Assembly: GCA_038207425.1 (NCBI GenBank)
Contig: JBBQZU010000021.1
Location: 1-61,420, forward strand
Direction of reading: 5' to 3'
Length of the DNA: 61,420 nt
From: JBBQZU01 sp038207425
Lineage (GTDB): Bacteria > Bacteroidota > Bacteroidia > Flavobacteriales_D > Cryomorphaceae
The notes below the pieces were generated by a model. The model was given only the letters and a program-made list of their open reading frames with translations, searched no databases and had not been told where the DNA came from. The translations under genes and the position numbers were made by a program. This document shows positions 54,763 through 61,420 of the stretch, one piece after another. Position 1 is the stretch's first letter, and the number at the start of each line of letters is the position of its first letter.

Positions 54763-54770
54763 TATCTTTG
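54763..54770 (+). promoter_or_regulatory. Consensus -7 box TATCTTTG that decides the start of the next gene
   Basis: TATCTTTG matches TAnnTTTG exactly. Transcription would begin about 54775, so the in-frame ATG at 54759 cannot be used and the ATG at 54789 is the start. No good -33 TTG is seen at the expected distance. Confidence 0.45.
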
Positions 54771-54788
54771 CACCCAAAATATGCTGTA

Positions 54789-55280
54789 ATGAAAAACAAC
54801 CTGTCTCAAATCATCCCCGGCGAAGGCCTTGGTGATATAAAATTTGGCATGAGCCGCGAACAAATTAAAACCATGCTCGGTGAACCCGATGAAGTAGAAT
54901 CATACACCCACGACGATCAGGGTGAAGATATTACCGAATCATGGCACTATGATGAAATGGAAATTTCTATCAGCTTTGAGAAAATTGAAGACTGGAAGCT
55001 TTGCACCATTGCAGTGAGTGACCCTGATTGCACCCTTATCGGCAAAGAAGTTATTGGTATAACCCGCGCTGATCTCGAAAGCCTGCTCGATGAAATGGGC
55101 TTGACAAACCTTGCCGAAGATGACTGGAGCTCTGACGAGACTCCTGATTATGTTTCGCTTACTTCAGAAGACAATGAAATGGTGTTTTGGATTGATGCCG
55201 GTATCGTAATGGACGTACAATGGGGGCCGCTTTTCATTGACGAAGACACCATCAAGTGGCCGATGAACGGGGCGCATTGA
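54789..55280 (+). CDS. Conserved small acidic protein, function unknown
   Basis: With the start at 54789 the protein is 163 residues, acidic, without signal peptide or membrane helix. It begins SQIIPGEGLGDIKFGMSREQIKTMLGEPDEVE, a pattern like the SmpA/OmlA/BLIP repeat fold (GxxxGxSxxEVxxxLGxPxxV), which appears in envelope lipoproteins but also in cytosolic proteins. The second half holds a related turn (GITRADLESLLDEMG), suggesting two copies of the fold. No function can be assigned. Independent of ettA (139-base gap with its own candidate promoter). Confidence 0.7.
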   Translation: MKNNLSQIIPGEGLGDIKFGMSREQIKTMLGEPDEVESYTHDDQGEDITESWHYDEMEISISFEKIEDWKLCTIAVSDPDCTLIGKEVIGITRADLESLLDEMGLTNLAEDDWSSDETPDYVSLTSEDNEMVFWIDAGIVMDVQWGPLFIDEDTIKWPMNGAH

Positions 55281-55306
55281 TGCACTAATTCTGGTTCGCT
55301 TTGCCT

Positions 55307-55337
55307 TTTGGCGAAAGACGGGGTTTAAGTATGTTGC
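55307..55337 (+). promoter_or_regulatory. Candidate ettA promoter
   Basis: TTTG at 55307-55310, 19 bases, then TATGTTGC at 55330-55337, about 80 bases before ettA. The spacing is typical of Bacteroidota; the -7 box has two mismatches. Confidence 0.35.
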
Positions 55338-55419
55338 CTTCCAATGAAAGCCTGTAGCAGCAAATTCTGCATTTAATAATTTTCGATATTCTCATTTCAC
55401 TTACCCAAAATCAACGCAT

Positions 55420-57108
55420 ATGAGCGACGATAAAAAAGTAATATTCTCCATGGTGAAGGTCAATAAGACCACGCCTACCGGAAAGCATATTCTTAAAGAT
55501 ATTTACCTCTCGTTCTTCTACGGAGCCAAAATCGGTATTCTCGGATTGAACGGTGCAGGTAAATCTACTGTCATGCGCATTATCGCCGGTCTTGATAAGT
55601 CATTTCAGGGCGATGTAGTGTGGGCTCCCGGTTACACAGTGGGCTACCTGCACCAGGAGCCTGAGCTCGACGAAACCAAAACCGTGAAGGAAATAGTGAT
55701 GGAAGGCGTGAAGGAAATTACCGACATTCTGGCCGAATACGAAGAGATCAACAATAAATTCATGGACGAGGAGATCATGAGCGATCCTGATAAAATGCAG
55801 AAGCTCATTGACCGACAGTCCGAAGTGCAGGATCGTATAGAGGCTACCAACGCTTGGGAAATCGATACCAAGCTCGAAATTGCCATGGATGCACTCCGCA
55901 CTCCTGATGGCGATACCCCCGTGAAAAACCTTTCAGGTGGAGAGCGCCGCCGTGTTGCACTTTGCCGATTGCTGCTGCAAGAACCTGATGTACTCCTGCT
56001 CGATGAGCCAACAAACCATCTTGATGCTGAAAGCGTGCAATGGCTTGAGCAACACCTGCAGCAATATAAAGGCACCGTACTTGCCGTAACCCACGACCGG
56101 TATTTTCTCGACAATGTAGCCGGATGGATACTCGAACTCGACAGGGGTGAAGGTATTCCATGGAAGGGAAACTACAGCTCATGGCTCGATCAGAAAAGCA
56201 AGCGACTCGCTCAGGAAGAGAAAACCGAAAGCAAGCGCCGCAAAGAGCTGGAGCGTGAGCTCGAGTGGGTGCGCATGAATCCTAAAGGCAGGCAGGCAAA
56301 AAATAAGGCCCGACTTGGCAACTATGACAAGCTGCTCTCTGAAGGATCGCGCGAGAAAGAAGCACGCCTCGCAATTCCTATTCCTAACGGACAGCGATTG
56401 GGAAGTGAAGTAATCGAAGCCAAGAATCTCTCAAAATCATACGATGATAAACTGCTGTATGAAAACCTGAGTTTCAAGCTTCCACCTGCGGGCATAGTAG
56501 GGGTAATAGGGCCAAACGGCGCCGGAAAAACTACACTCTTCCGGATTATACTTGGCGAAGAAAAGCCGGATAGCGGAGAGATCAAAATCGGAGATACCGT
56601 GCAACTCGGCTACGTGGATCAGCGACACAAATCCATCGACCCGAATAAATCAGTTTGGGAAGTGGTAACAGGCGGTACTGAGTTGATCGAAATTGGCGGC
56701 GAGAAGGTAAATTCACGGGCGTATGTTTCAAAATTTAATTTCAACGGGCCTGACCAGAATAAAAAGATAAGCGTGCTTTCAGGCGGTGAGCGCAACAGGC
56801 TGCACCTGGCTATGACGCTGAAAACCGAAGCCAACGTGCTGCTTCTCGATGAGCCTACCAACGATATTGACGTGAATACACTACGCGCCCTTGAAGAGGG
56901 TATTATGAACTTTGCCGGATGTGCCGTAGTCATCTCTCACGACCGTTGGTTTCTAGATCGTATCTGTACCCATATTCTTGCCTTCGAAGGCGACTCACAG
57001 GTGTATTTCTTTGAAGGTACTTACAGCGAATATGAAGAGAATAAAAAGAAACGCCTCGGCGACAACGGCCCAACAAGAATCAGGTACAAGAAGTTGGTGC
57101 GGGGTTAA
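55420..57108 (+). CDS. ettA: Energy-dependent translational throttle protein EttA (ABC-F)
   Basis: EttA binds the ribosomal E site and gates the first steps of elongation according to the ATP/ADP ratio. The 562-residue cytosolic ABC-F protein has two ATPase domains. Walker A is GLNGAGKST (42-50) and GPNGAGKTT (364-372). The signatures LSGGERRRVALC and LSGGERNRLHLA and Walker B motifs LLLDEPTNHLD and LLLDEPTNDID are intact. The arm insertion lies in domain 1 (about 95-150), and the P-site tRNA interaction linker between domains (about 245-325) includes WVRMNPKGRQAKNKAR. Length matches the family (about 555). Independent gene; 42 bases separate it from a convergent gene. Confidence 0.96.
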   Translation: MSDDKKVIFSMVKVNKTTPTGKHILKDIYLSFFYGAKIGILGLNGAGKSTVMRIIAGLDKSFQGDVVWAPGYTVGYLHQEPELDETKTVKEIVMEGVKEITDILAEYEEINNKFMDEEIMSDPDKMQKLIDRQSEVQDRIEATNAWEIDTKLEIAMDALRTPDGDTPVKNLSGGERRRVALCRLLLQEPDVLLLDEPTNHLDAESVQWLEQHLQQYKGTVLAVTHDRYFLDNVAGWILELDRGEGIPWKGNYSSWLDQKSKRLAQEEKTESKRRKELERELEWVRMNPKGRQAKNKARLGNYDKLLSEGSREKEARLAIPIPNGQRLGSEVIEAKNLSKSYDDKLLYENLSFKLPPAGIVGVIGPNGAGKTTLFRIILGEEKPDSGEIKIGDTVQLGYVDQRHKSIDPNKSVWEVVTGGTELIEIGGEKVNSRAYVSKFNFNGPDQNKKISVLSGGERNRLHLAMTLKTEANVLLLDEPTNDIDVNTLRALEEGIMNFAGCAVVISHDRWFLDRICTHILAFEGDSQVYFFEGTYSEYEENKKKRLGDNGPTRIRYKKLVRG

Positions 57109-57150
57109 AACGGGTATTTATCGCTTTCGCGAAATGCGACATTCGCTATA

Positions 57151-57729
57151 CTAAAAACTCCAGCCCAGACCCAACTGCATGCCGGGTAGAGGGCAAAGGC
57201 TAAGTATAAGCGATTCAGAGACGTGCACCTTTTGGTGAAGCAGTACCATGGTGATATCAAAAGCAAAAAGGAAAGCCCCCTGAAGCACCACTGAACGGCC
57301 ATAGCCCATAAGCCTTTCAGGATTATTTGCGGTATTACGCGATCGTTCCTGCAGCCAAAAACCACCTGCAATATATGCAAGGTCAAGTCCGGCATTGAAT
57401 AGCAGAATTTTATCCATTTTTCCTTGCTCTTTTAGCAATTCAAGCGCCGACATGTCCGTATTTAATTTGGCTGCAGCAAAATAGCCCAGAGTTGCAATGC
57501 CTAGGTTTACGGTATTCCAGATTGCGTTCATCTCGTGAAAGTAGCGTGTAGTACCTTCGGTATTGACGCGAAGCACAAGCCCACCTGCTATATTGGCCGC
57601 AGCCCAAGAGCCAAGTACCAGCATGCCTGTTTGCCTGAAGTTCACCTCATGCGTGATGTAACCTTGAAGGTCCTGCGCCCAAGCAGTGCTGAAGGAGATC
57701 AATGTGAATATGATAACTATGGGCTTCAT
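57151..57729 (-). CDS. DUF6992-like membrane protein
   Basis: The 192-residue protein has an N-terminal signal-like segment (1-18, TAWAQ) and about four further hydrophobic helices (35-55, 70-90, 110-127, 145-165). Characteristic segments are TGMLVLGSWAAANIAGG near 34, YFHEMNAIWNTVNLGIATLGYF near 63, FNAGLDLAYIAGGFWLQE near 111 and GYGRSVVLQGAFLFAFD near 141. It resembles Bacteroidota family DUF6992. Function unknown. A hairpin 64 bases upstream separates it from the pseudogene on the same strand. Confidence 0.75.
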   Translation of the reverse strand: MKPIVIIFTLISFSTAWAQDLQGYITHEVNFRQTGMLVLGSWAAANIAGGLVLRVNTEGTTRYFHEMNAIWNTVNLGIATLGYFAAAKLNTDMSALELLKEQGKMDKILLFNAGLDLAYIAGGFWLQERSRNTANNPERLMGYGRSVVLQGAFLFAFDITMVLLHQKVHVSESLILSLCPLPGMQLGLGWSF

Positions 57730-57792
57730 AAAAGTTTGATTGATCGTTGCTAAAGTTAAACGTTAATAGCAACTAAATCAGATTATAAACCA

Positions 57793-57817
57793 AAACACCC
57801 GGAAAAGCCGGGTGTTT
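57793..57817 (-). terminator. Hairpin downstream of the beta-barrel pseudogene
   Basis: A perfect 10-bp stem (57793-57802 with 57808-57817) has a five-base loop and is followed on the minus strand by TTTTGGTTTA. It sits 42 bases after the last stop of the pseudogene, and thus is probably its old terminator. Confidence 0.7.
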
Positions 57818-57858
57818 AACAAAATCTCAAAGGATCGAATAAAATGCCTGCAAATAAA

Positions 57859-58476
57859 TTACTTTCTATTTATATTAAAGCCAAGGGCTACCAGCAGATA
57901 GGAGTTGTAGACATTTCCGCCGGCATATTCAGGTGCTACGTCAATCAAACTGCGGTTCCAACGCAGGTCAAGCGAAATTATCAAAAAGGTAATACCAACG
58001 CCCACTTGCGATGTAAGGTCAAAGCCTCCTATATCTTCAACTTTAGTGCCGTTGATCTCAGAAGTTAATCTGATGTTGCCTGATACACCTACAATGCCTT
58101 ACACTGGGCCCGGTAAACCTTTGATGGCCAAAGGAATGTCAAGTTAGTTTAGTTTGAATTCCTGATTTGGTATGTTTTGATATTTTAGCGTAGCACCTTT
58201 TTGCACATACAGCAATCCGGTTTCGAGGTGAACCATCGGTACAATTCGCACCGCTTTTCGCACCCCGAGAAAAATGCCGTTTCTTGTATCGGTCGATTCA
58301 TCGCCCTGCTCCAAATCGGCATAACCCCACCCTGCAGTAATGGTGAGCAGTGAAGGTTTATCTCTGTCGTTGTCGCGTTGCGCCATTAGGCTGCCTGTGA
58401 GTAGCAGGGCAATTGCGAGTATCAATAATTGCGGTTTTTTCAAAGAGCTTGGTTTTGCAGGCGCCAAAGTATTCAA
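57859..58476 (-). pseudogene. PorT-like outer-membrane beta-barrel protein, two in-frame TAA codons
   Basis: From ATG 58474-58476 one minus-strand frame runs to the TAA at 57859-57861, about 205 codons. It is interrupted by TAA at 58144-58146 and TAA at 58099-58101. Before the first stop come a signal peptide (about residues 15-33, SLMAQ) and strands FLGVRKAVRI and METGLLYVQKG-like. Between the stops is LDIPLAIKGLPGPV. After them come IRLTSEINGTKVEDIGGFD, VGVGITFLIISLDLRW and a final strand YNSYLLVALGFNINRK. This is the layout of a PorT/outer-membrane barrel protein (YxxIPL, GxG, terminal aromatic strand). Both stops stand where Tyr is expected (YLDIPL and VYG), each one base from a Tyr codon. 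The gene is therefore inactivated, or read-through would be needed. The frame is otherwise preserved, so decay is recent. Confidence 0.8.
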
Positions 58477-58591
58477 ATTTTGATTTCATTGGTACAGGGC
58501 TGCCATTTATTTCATATTGGCTCATTGCAAGGTTGCTTTCGCAAAAAACAAGAGGAGAACAGAGATTGAGAAATCTACAAGATATTGCATT

Positions 58592-59605
58592 TTAAAATTG
58601 CCATTTATAGCCTGCCACAAAAGCCTTTTGGTTTGTTGAGGACTCAATATTTCTAATGCCAAGAGAAAGATTATACAATCTTGCTGATTCGCGACCAGCT
58701 TCTTTAGATGTAAGCAGAACTCCTAGTCCAATTAATGTTGACACAGCACCACCAATAAGCAATCCTGGTATTAACTCATCATTAATTATAAATTGGGCTG
58801 CCACAAGGCCTATTGCCACTCCACCCAGCACGCCCAGAAGGGTGCCAATATCGCGACTGCTTTTGTATTTCTCGAGCTCAGCATACAGCAGCGGGTCAAT
58901 ATTAGAATCTATTTTATCCATTACCATTGCAGTAGTATTGGGCTTGCCACAGAGCATAAATCTGTTCAGGAGTGGATTGAACTCCACGGTACATATTTCT
59001 TTTTTCGCGATTGATGATTTTGAAGAATTGGTGGAATTAAAAAGTTGGGAGTTCTCCACTGCATTTCCAAATTTATCAAGGGTCAAGGCCAACGCTTTCC
59101 GCAACTCTTCCTCAAGCCAGGCGGTGGCATCGCGGTGGGGTGTTTTCGACATTGCTTTTGATGTAAAGAAGCGCACTTCTGTGCCGGTGGAGTCAGTGTA
59201 GTAGAAATCAGCTTCAATTGCTGCAACTGAATGTTCTGAACCTGACTCATTCAGCTCTGATAGTTCAATCTTTTGAATTACCATGCTGAACGGGGTGCAG
59301 GTAGGACAATGATTGAAAAATGAATTGAGGTAGACTTCAAATGACTTTTCGATGGGTTGGGCAGCGGTAATCGGCACTGATTTATTCAGGTTGCCAATCC
59401 TTGCATAGCCAAGGGTATCCTTGCTTGTTCTTTGATCGCTTATGCTGCTAATCCTGTAGGGGCCTTTTGAGTGCGAAACACCCTGAATTTCTATAACCAA
59501 GCTGTAGTTGCTGGAATTTTTTCTTTGTGCTAAAGCAGAAGGCAAAAGCGTGATGTAAAGCAGCAGCAGAATTAAGGCATGGGGTAGGTGTAATCTAAGA
59601 TACAT
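58592..59605 (-). CDS. Secreted or membrane protein with C-terminal glycine-rich membrane module, function unknown
   Basis: The 337-residue protein has a signal peptide (about 1-26, SALAQ) and a soluble beta-rich domain (27-230) with a CPTC motif near 98. The C-terminal part has two hydrophobic segments (about 252-272 and 280-298; GVLGGVAIGLVAAQ and GLLIGGAVSTLIGLGVLL), then ARLYNLSLG and a last strand ending KWQF. The C-terminal module resembles that of the neighbouring upstream gene. No family recognised. The spacing to that gene is only 11 bases, so they form one transcription unit. Confidence 0.7.
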   Translation of the reverse strand: MYLRLHLPHALILLLLYITLLPSALAQRKNSSNYSLVIEIQGVSHSKGPYRISSISDQRTSKDTLGYARIGNLNKSVPITAAQPIEKSFEVYLNSFFNHCPTCTPFSMVIQKIELSELNESGSEHSVAAIEADFYYTDSTGTEVRFFTSKAMSKTPHRDATAWLEEELRKALALTLDKFGNAVENSQLFNSTNSSKSSIAKKEICTVEFNPLLNRFMLCGKPNTTAMVMDKIDSNIDPLLYAELEKYKSSRDIGTLLGVLGGVAIGLVAAQFIINDELIPGLLIGGAVSTLIGLGVLLTSKEAGRESARLYNLSLGIRNIESSTNQKAFVAGYKWQF

Positions 59606-59616
59606 AGACTGCGGTA

Positions 59617-60021
59617 TTATCTGTACAGATTATATTGAAGTCCCAGTGTTGGGGTGTAGTTATTGCTCCCGGGCATTACTTGTGTCATCCCGAGCTTTAG
59701 GTTGTAAGTATTGGCAATGGCTTCTCCATTATCATCAGCAGCTTCTTTTACAATAACTCCGGCTACCAGTGTTACTGCACCTGTTGCTATAAATGGAACG
59801 ATGTTTCCCCTGCCAAAGACCAATGTGCCAATAATCCAGGCACCGCAAAATCCAGAAATGAATGAAAGCACTACGTACCCTGCCCTGTTTGCATCAAATC
59901 TGTTGATAAGCAACTGGGCATTCGTGTCGTTTTTCGCGTCAAGCCACTTCTCCAAAGTGAGCCGGTTTCTTGTGTGATCATGGCCTATAGAAAATTCATA
60001 TCGTCGCTTATGGTACAGCAT
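59617..60021 (-). CDS. Small membrane protein related to the C-terminal module of its neighbour
   Basis: The 134-residue protein has a charged N-terminus (residues 1-44; RNRLTLEKWLDAKNDTN) and two hydrophobic segments (about 49-69 and 74-91). These are followed by IANTYNLKLGMTQV and a final strand TLGLQYNLYR. The second half parallels residues 250-337 of the next gene (two glycine-rich helices, then YNLxLG, then a closing strand). The ATG at 60019-60021 has a perfect -7 box (TAACTTTG) 20 bases upstream, which argues that it is complete rather than truncated by the nearby IS. Function unknown. Confidence 0.65.
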   Translation of the reverse strand: MLYHKRRYEFSIGHDHTRNRLTLEKWLDAKNDTNAQLLINRFDANRAGYVVLSFISGFCGAWIIGTLVFGRGNIVPFIATGAVTLVAGVIVKEAADDNGEAIANTYNLKLGMTQVMPGSNNYTPTLGLQYNLYR

Positions 60022-60040
60022 TATTTTTTATGATTCTCCG

Positions 60041-60048
60041 CAAAGTTA
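60041..60048 (-). promoter_or_regulatory. -7 box TAACTTTG for the 58592-60021 gene pair
   Basis: On the minus strand TAACTTTG matches TAnnTTTG exactly, 19 bases before the ATG at 60021. A -33 TTG at the proper distance is not evident; the IS left end may have replaced it. Confidence 0.4.
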
Positions 60049-60098
60049 CCACAACGTACATAGGTTACGTTCGGGCATTCTACTTTTGGTTCAAAACA

Positions 60099-61022
60099 AT
60101 GTTTATGAACATATTAGAATTTGCAGAGCAGTTTCCTAATGAATTTTCTTGCAGAGAAAATTTCCGTTTAATGCGCGAAAAACAAGGTGTAATTTGCAAA
60201 AAGTGTCAAGGAAAAAAGCATTATTGGCTCAAGGCGAAATGGCAATGACAATGTGCCGCTTGTGGCTTCAGGACTGGGTTGCGAAGTGGAACCATGATGG
60301 AAAGTGCGAAGCTACCAGTGCGGAAATGGTATTTAGCGATGGCCTTTATGTCCTTCAGCAAGAAAGGTGTATCGGCATGTGAACTCAAGATACAGCTAAA
60401 CCATAAGCGGTATGAAAGCATTTGGAGTATGATGCATCGCATACGCGATGCGATGGGCAAGCGAGACGATTTATACCAATTAAAAGGCATGATTGAATTC
60501 GACGAAGGGCACTTTAAGAAGGCCACATCAAAACACACTAAACTTAAACGTGGTAAAGGAAGCCAGAAACAGATCAATGTTGCTGTGATGGCTGAATCAA
60601 CTCCTTTAGAAGATCCAACGACAGGCCATTAGAGTAAACATTTCAGGTATTTAGAAATGAAAGCCCTTCAAACTCAACGAGCGGAAAGCATCAATGAGAC
60701 CATTGAAAAGAATCTCGATGAGCTGAGCATGGTATTTTCAGACACAAGCAAAAGCTATGTGGATATTGCTGATTTTGTCGAAGCACGTTATACTGTAGAG
60801 TCGGATAAGAAATCAGCGCGTACTACCCTTCAATGGGTGCATATCAATATTAGTATTGCAAAGCGCAATTTCTTAGGTATCTATCACAAAATCAGCGGCG
60901 AGAACCTGCAGCTCTATTTGAAAGAATTCTGTTATAAAATCAATAGGAGATACTTCGGCAAGTACCTATTTGACAGAGTTTTGATAGCTTTGGGAACGCA
61001 ATACTCGTGCGTAAACGGATAA
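60099..61022 (+). mobile_element. IS1595-family (ISXO2-like) transposase, inactivated by two nonsense codons
   Basis: A single reading frame runs from ATG 60099 (or 60105) to TAA 61020-61022, about 307 codons. It is broken by TGA at 60246-60248 and TAG at 60630-60632. The parts read in order: N-terminal zinc ribbon (CKKCQGKKHYWL, then QCAACGFRTG after the first stop), a helical middle (LPVRKWYLAMAFMSFSKKG), the DDE-type ISXO2 domain start (GMIEFDEGHFKK, KTxxKRGKGSQKQINVAVM) and the C-terminal part with RAESINETIEKNL and YHKISGENLQLYLKEF. The first stop replaces what should be Trp or another residue in the ribbon. The last 257 bases are nearly identical to the window start. No terminal inverted repeats found by eye. 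Not able to transpose on its own. Confidence 0.85.
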
Positions 61023-61024
61023 TC
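60766..61024 (+). repeat. Direct repeat, right copy (left copy 1-259)
   Basis: Same orientation and about 96% identical to 1-259; see the left copy. The homology ends two bases after the transposase stop in both places, which may mark the element end or a shared truncation. Confidence 0.85.
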
Positions 61025-61120
61025 ATATTACTCAACCTATTATTGGGCTAGAGGCACACTTAGGCATTTTACGTATTGGTGGCCAATAAGTCGGTGCCCA
61101 ATTCGAAATTCAACAAGGCA

Positions 61121-61165
61121 AAACCATCAGCGAGCCGCCCATTCAGGGCGGCTCGCTGATGGTTT
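61121..61165. terminator. 20-bp perfect hairpin between the IS and the dockerin-like gene
   Basis: 61121-61140 pairs without mismatch with 61146-61165 around the loop ATTCA. It is 45 bases past the stop of the minus-strand gene and is followed on that strand by TTTTGCC. Very likely the terminator of that gene; it may also stop transcription from the IS side. Confidence 0.88.
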
Positions 61166-61209
61166 GGTTATTCTGATTTTTGTTCTGTTTTGCTTTGTTT
61201 CACTTGTGG

Positions 61210-61420
61210 TTAAAGCGGAGCCGTAGCACCGCTTTGGGCGAAGCCCGCATTTAAGAGAGAAACGTCGGTCAGGTTCACGCTTCCAGAGCAGTTCAAGTCA
61301 GCTAAAGGATTATAGTTTCCAGAAGATGTTGTACTACCGAACGAAGCATTTACCAAGGATACATCCGGAAGGTTAATGACGTTGTTATTATTCACATCGC
61401 CATTGATGATAACACCTAGT
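61210..61420 (-). CDS. Secreted protein with dockerin-like C-terminus, 5' part beyond the window
   Basis: The minus-strand frame is open from the window end (61420) to the TAA at 61210, about 69 codons seen. It contains two dockerin-like calcium-loop repeats: GDVNNNNVINLPDVSLVNAS and, 22 residues later, DLNCSGSVNLTDVSLLNAG, ending SGATAPL. Each has the D-x-N-x-(N/S)-x-(I/V)-N-L-x-D pattern of type I dockerins. In Bacteroidota such terminal repeats occur on secreted proteins and need not mean a cellulosome. The GTG at 61395 is probably not a start, since the dockerin motif extends upstream of it. Confidence 0.75.
   Translation of the reverse strand, partial: LGVIINGDVNNNNVINLPDVSLVNASFGSTTSSGNYNPLADLNCSGSVNLTDVSLLNAGFAQSGATAPL

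Noticed and set aside
57844..58068. Plus-strand open frame as a gene
   Set aside because: It lies antisense to the barrel pseudogene, whose strand patterns are convincing; the plus-strand peptide has no signal or conserved pattern.
57859..58476. TAA reassigned to tyrosine
   Set aside because: Many intact genes in the window end in TAA at the proper place (for example the PorP/SprF-coupled adhesin and ettA), so the standard code holds; the two stops are mutations or errors.
1..61024. Composite transposon of 60 kb bounded by IS1595 copies
   Set aside because: The interval holds single-copy core genes (ligA, ribD, prmC, dapA, ettA), the right copy has two nonsense codons, and no terminal inverted repeats or target duplications are visible.

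Overview
The window reads as chromosomal DNA of a Bacteroidota bacterium, most probably in or near the Flavobacteriales. The evidence is many secreted proteins with C-terminal type IX secretion (T9SS) sorting domains, a PorP/SprF partner protein, Bacteroidota-type promoters (TTG about 20 nt upstream of TAnnTTnG), no strong Shine-Dalgarno sequences, and several families found almost only in this phylum (DUF5723, DUF5687, DUF6340, DUF6913, CHU_C). The lineage below phylum is an inference from gene order.

Layout. 1-257: tail of an IS1595-type transposase. 299-5016: translationally coupled SBBP-repeat/CHU_C adhesin and PorP/SprF. 5187-5685: small secreted-protein gene broken at an A11 tract. 5739-11181: aldehyde dehydrogenase, outer-membrane protein, bacterial PH-domain pair, MDR oxidoreductase. 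11361-15642: outer-membrane protein, small secreted protein and an ABC exporter pair. 15656-19138 (minus): ribD, EamA transporter, YigZ and M42 peptidase in one overlapping operon. 19255-24737 (plus): prmC, beta-barrel protein, ligA, DUF6913, dapA, SRPBCC. 24860-33242: three large T9SS-exported proteins (a repeat protein, an S8 and an S1 peptidase), with two strong hairpin terminators. 33315-36365: thiolase and lipoproteins. 36385-39074 (minus): ExbB-ExbD-ExbD-TonB operon. 39293-41269 (plus): ECF sigma factor, putative anti-sigma factor and DUF4097 protein.

41766-52090 is the accessory centrepiece. It holds a divergent crotonyl-CoA carboxylase/reductase (CCR) homologue, a 2533-residue FAAL-ACP-KS-AT-DH-KR-ACP synthase, a type II thioesterase and an Sfp-type phosphopantetheinyl transferase. 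The simplest reading is that a free fatty acid is activated and loaded by the FAAL and extended once. The extender may be an alkylmalonyl unit (AT motif RAGH plus CCR homologue). The product is then reduced, dehydrated and released as an alpha-branched lipid. A convergent MBOAT acyltransferase / SGNH-like pair (52063-54529) adjoins it and might decorate something with an acyl group.

54789-61420: a small conserved protein, ettA, a DUF6992-like membrane protein, then a decaying region: a beta-barrel pseudogene with two nonsense codons, two proteins sharing a membrane module, a second IS1595 copy with two nonsense codons, and the end of a dockerin-like secreted protein that runs off the window. 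No tRNA, rRNA, CRISPR array or replication origin was seen.
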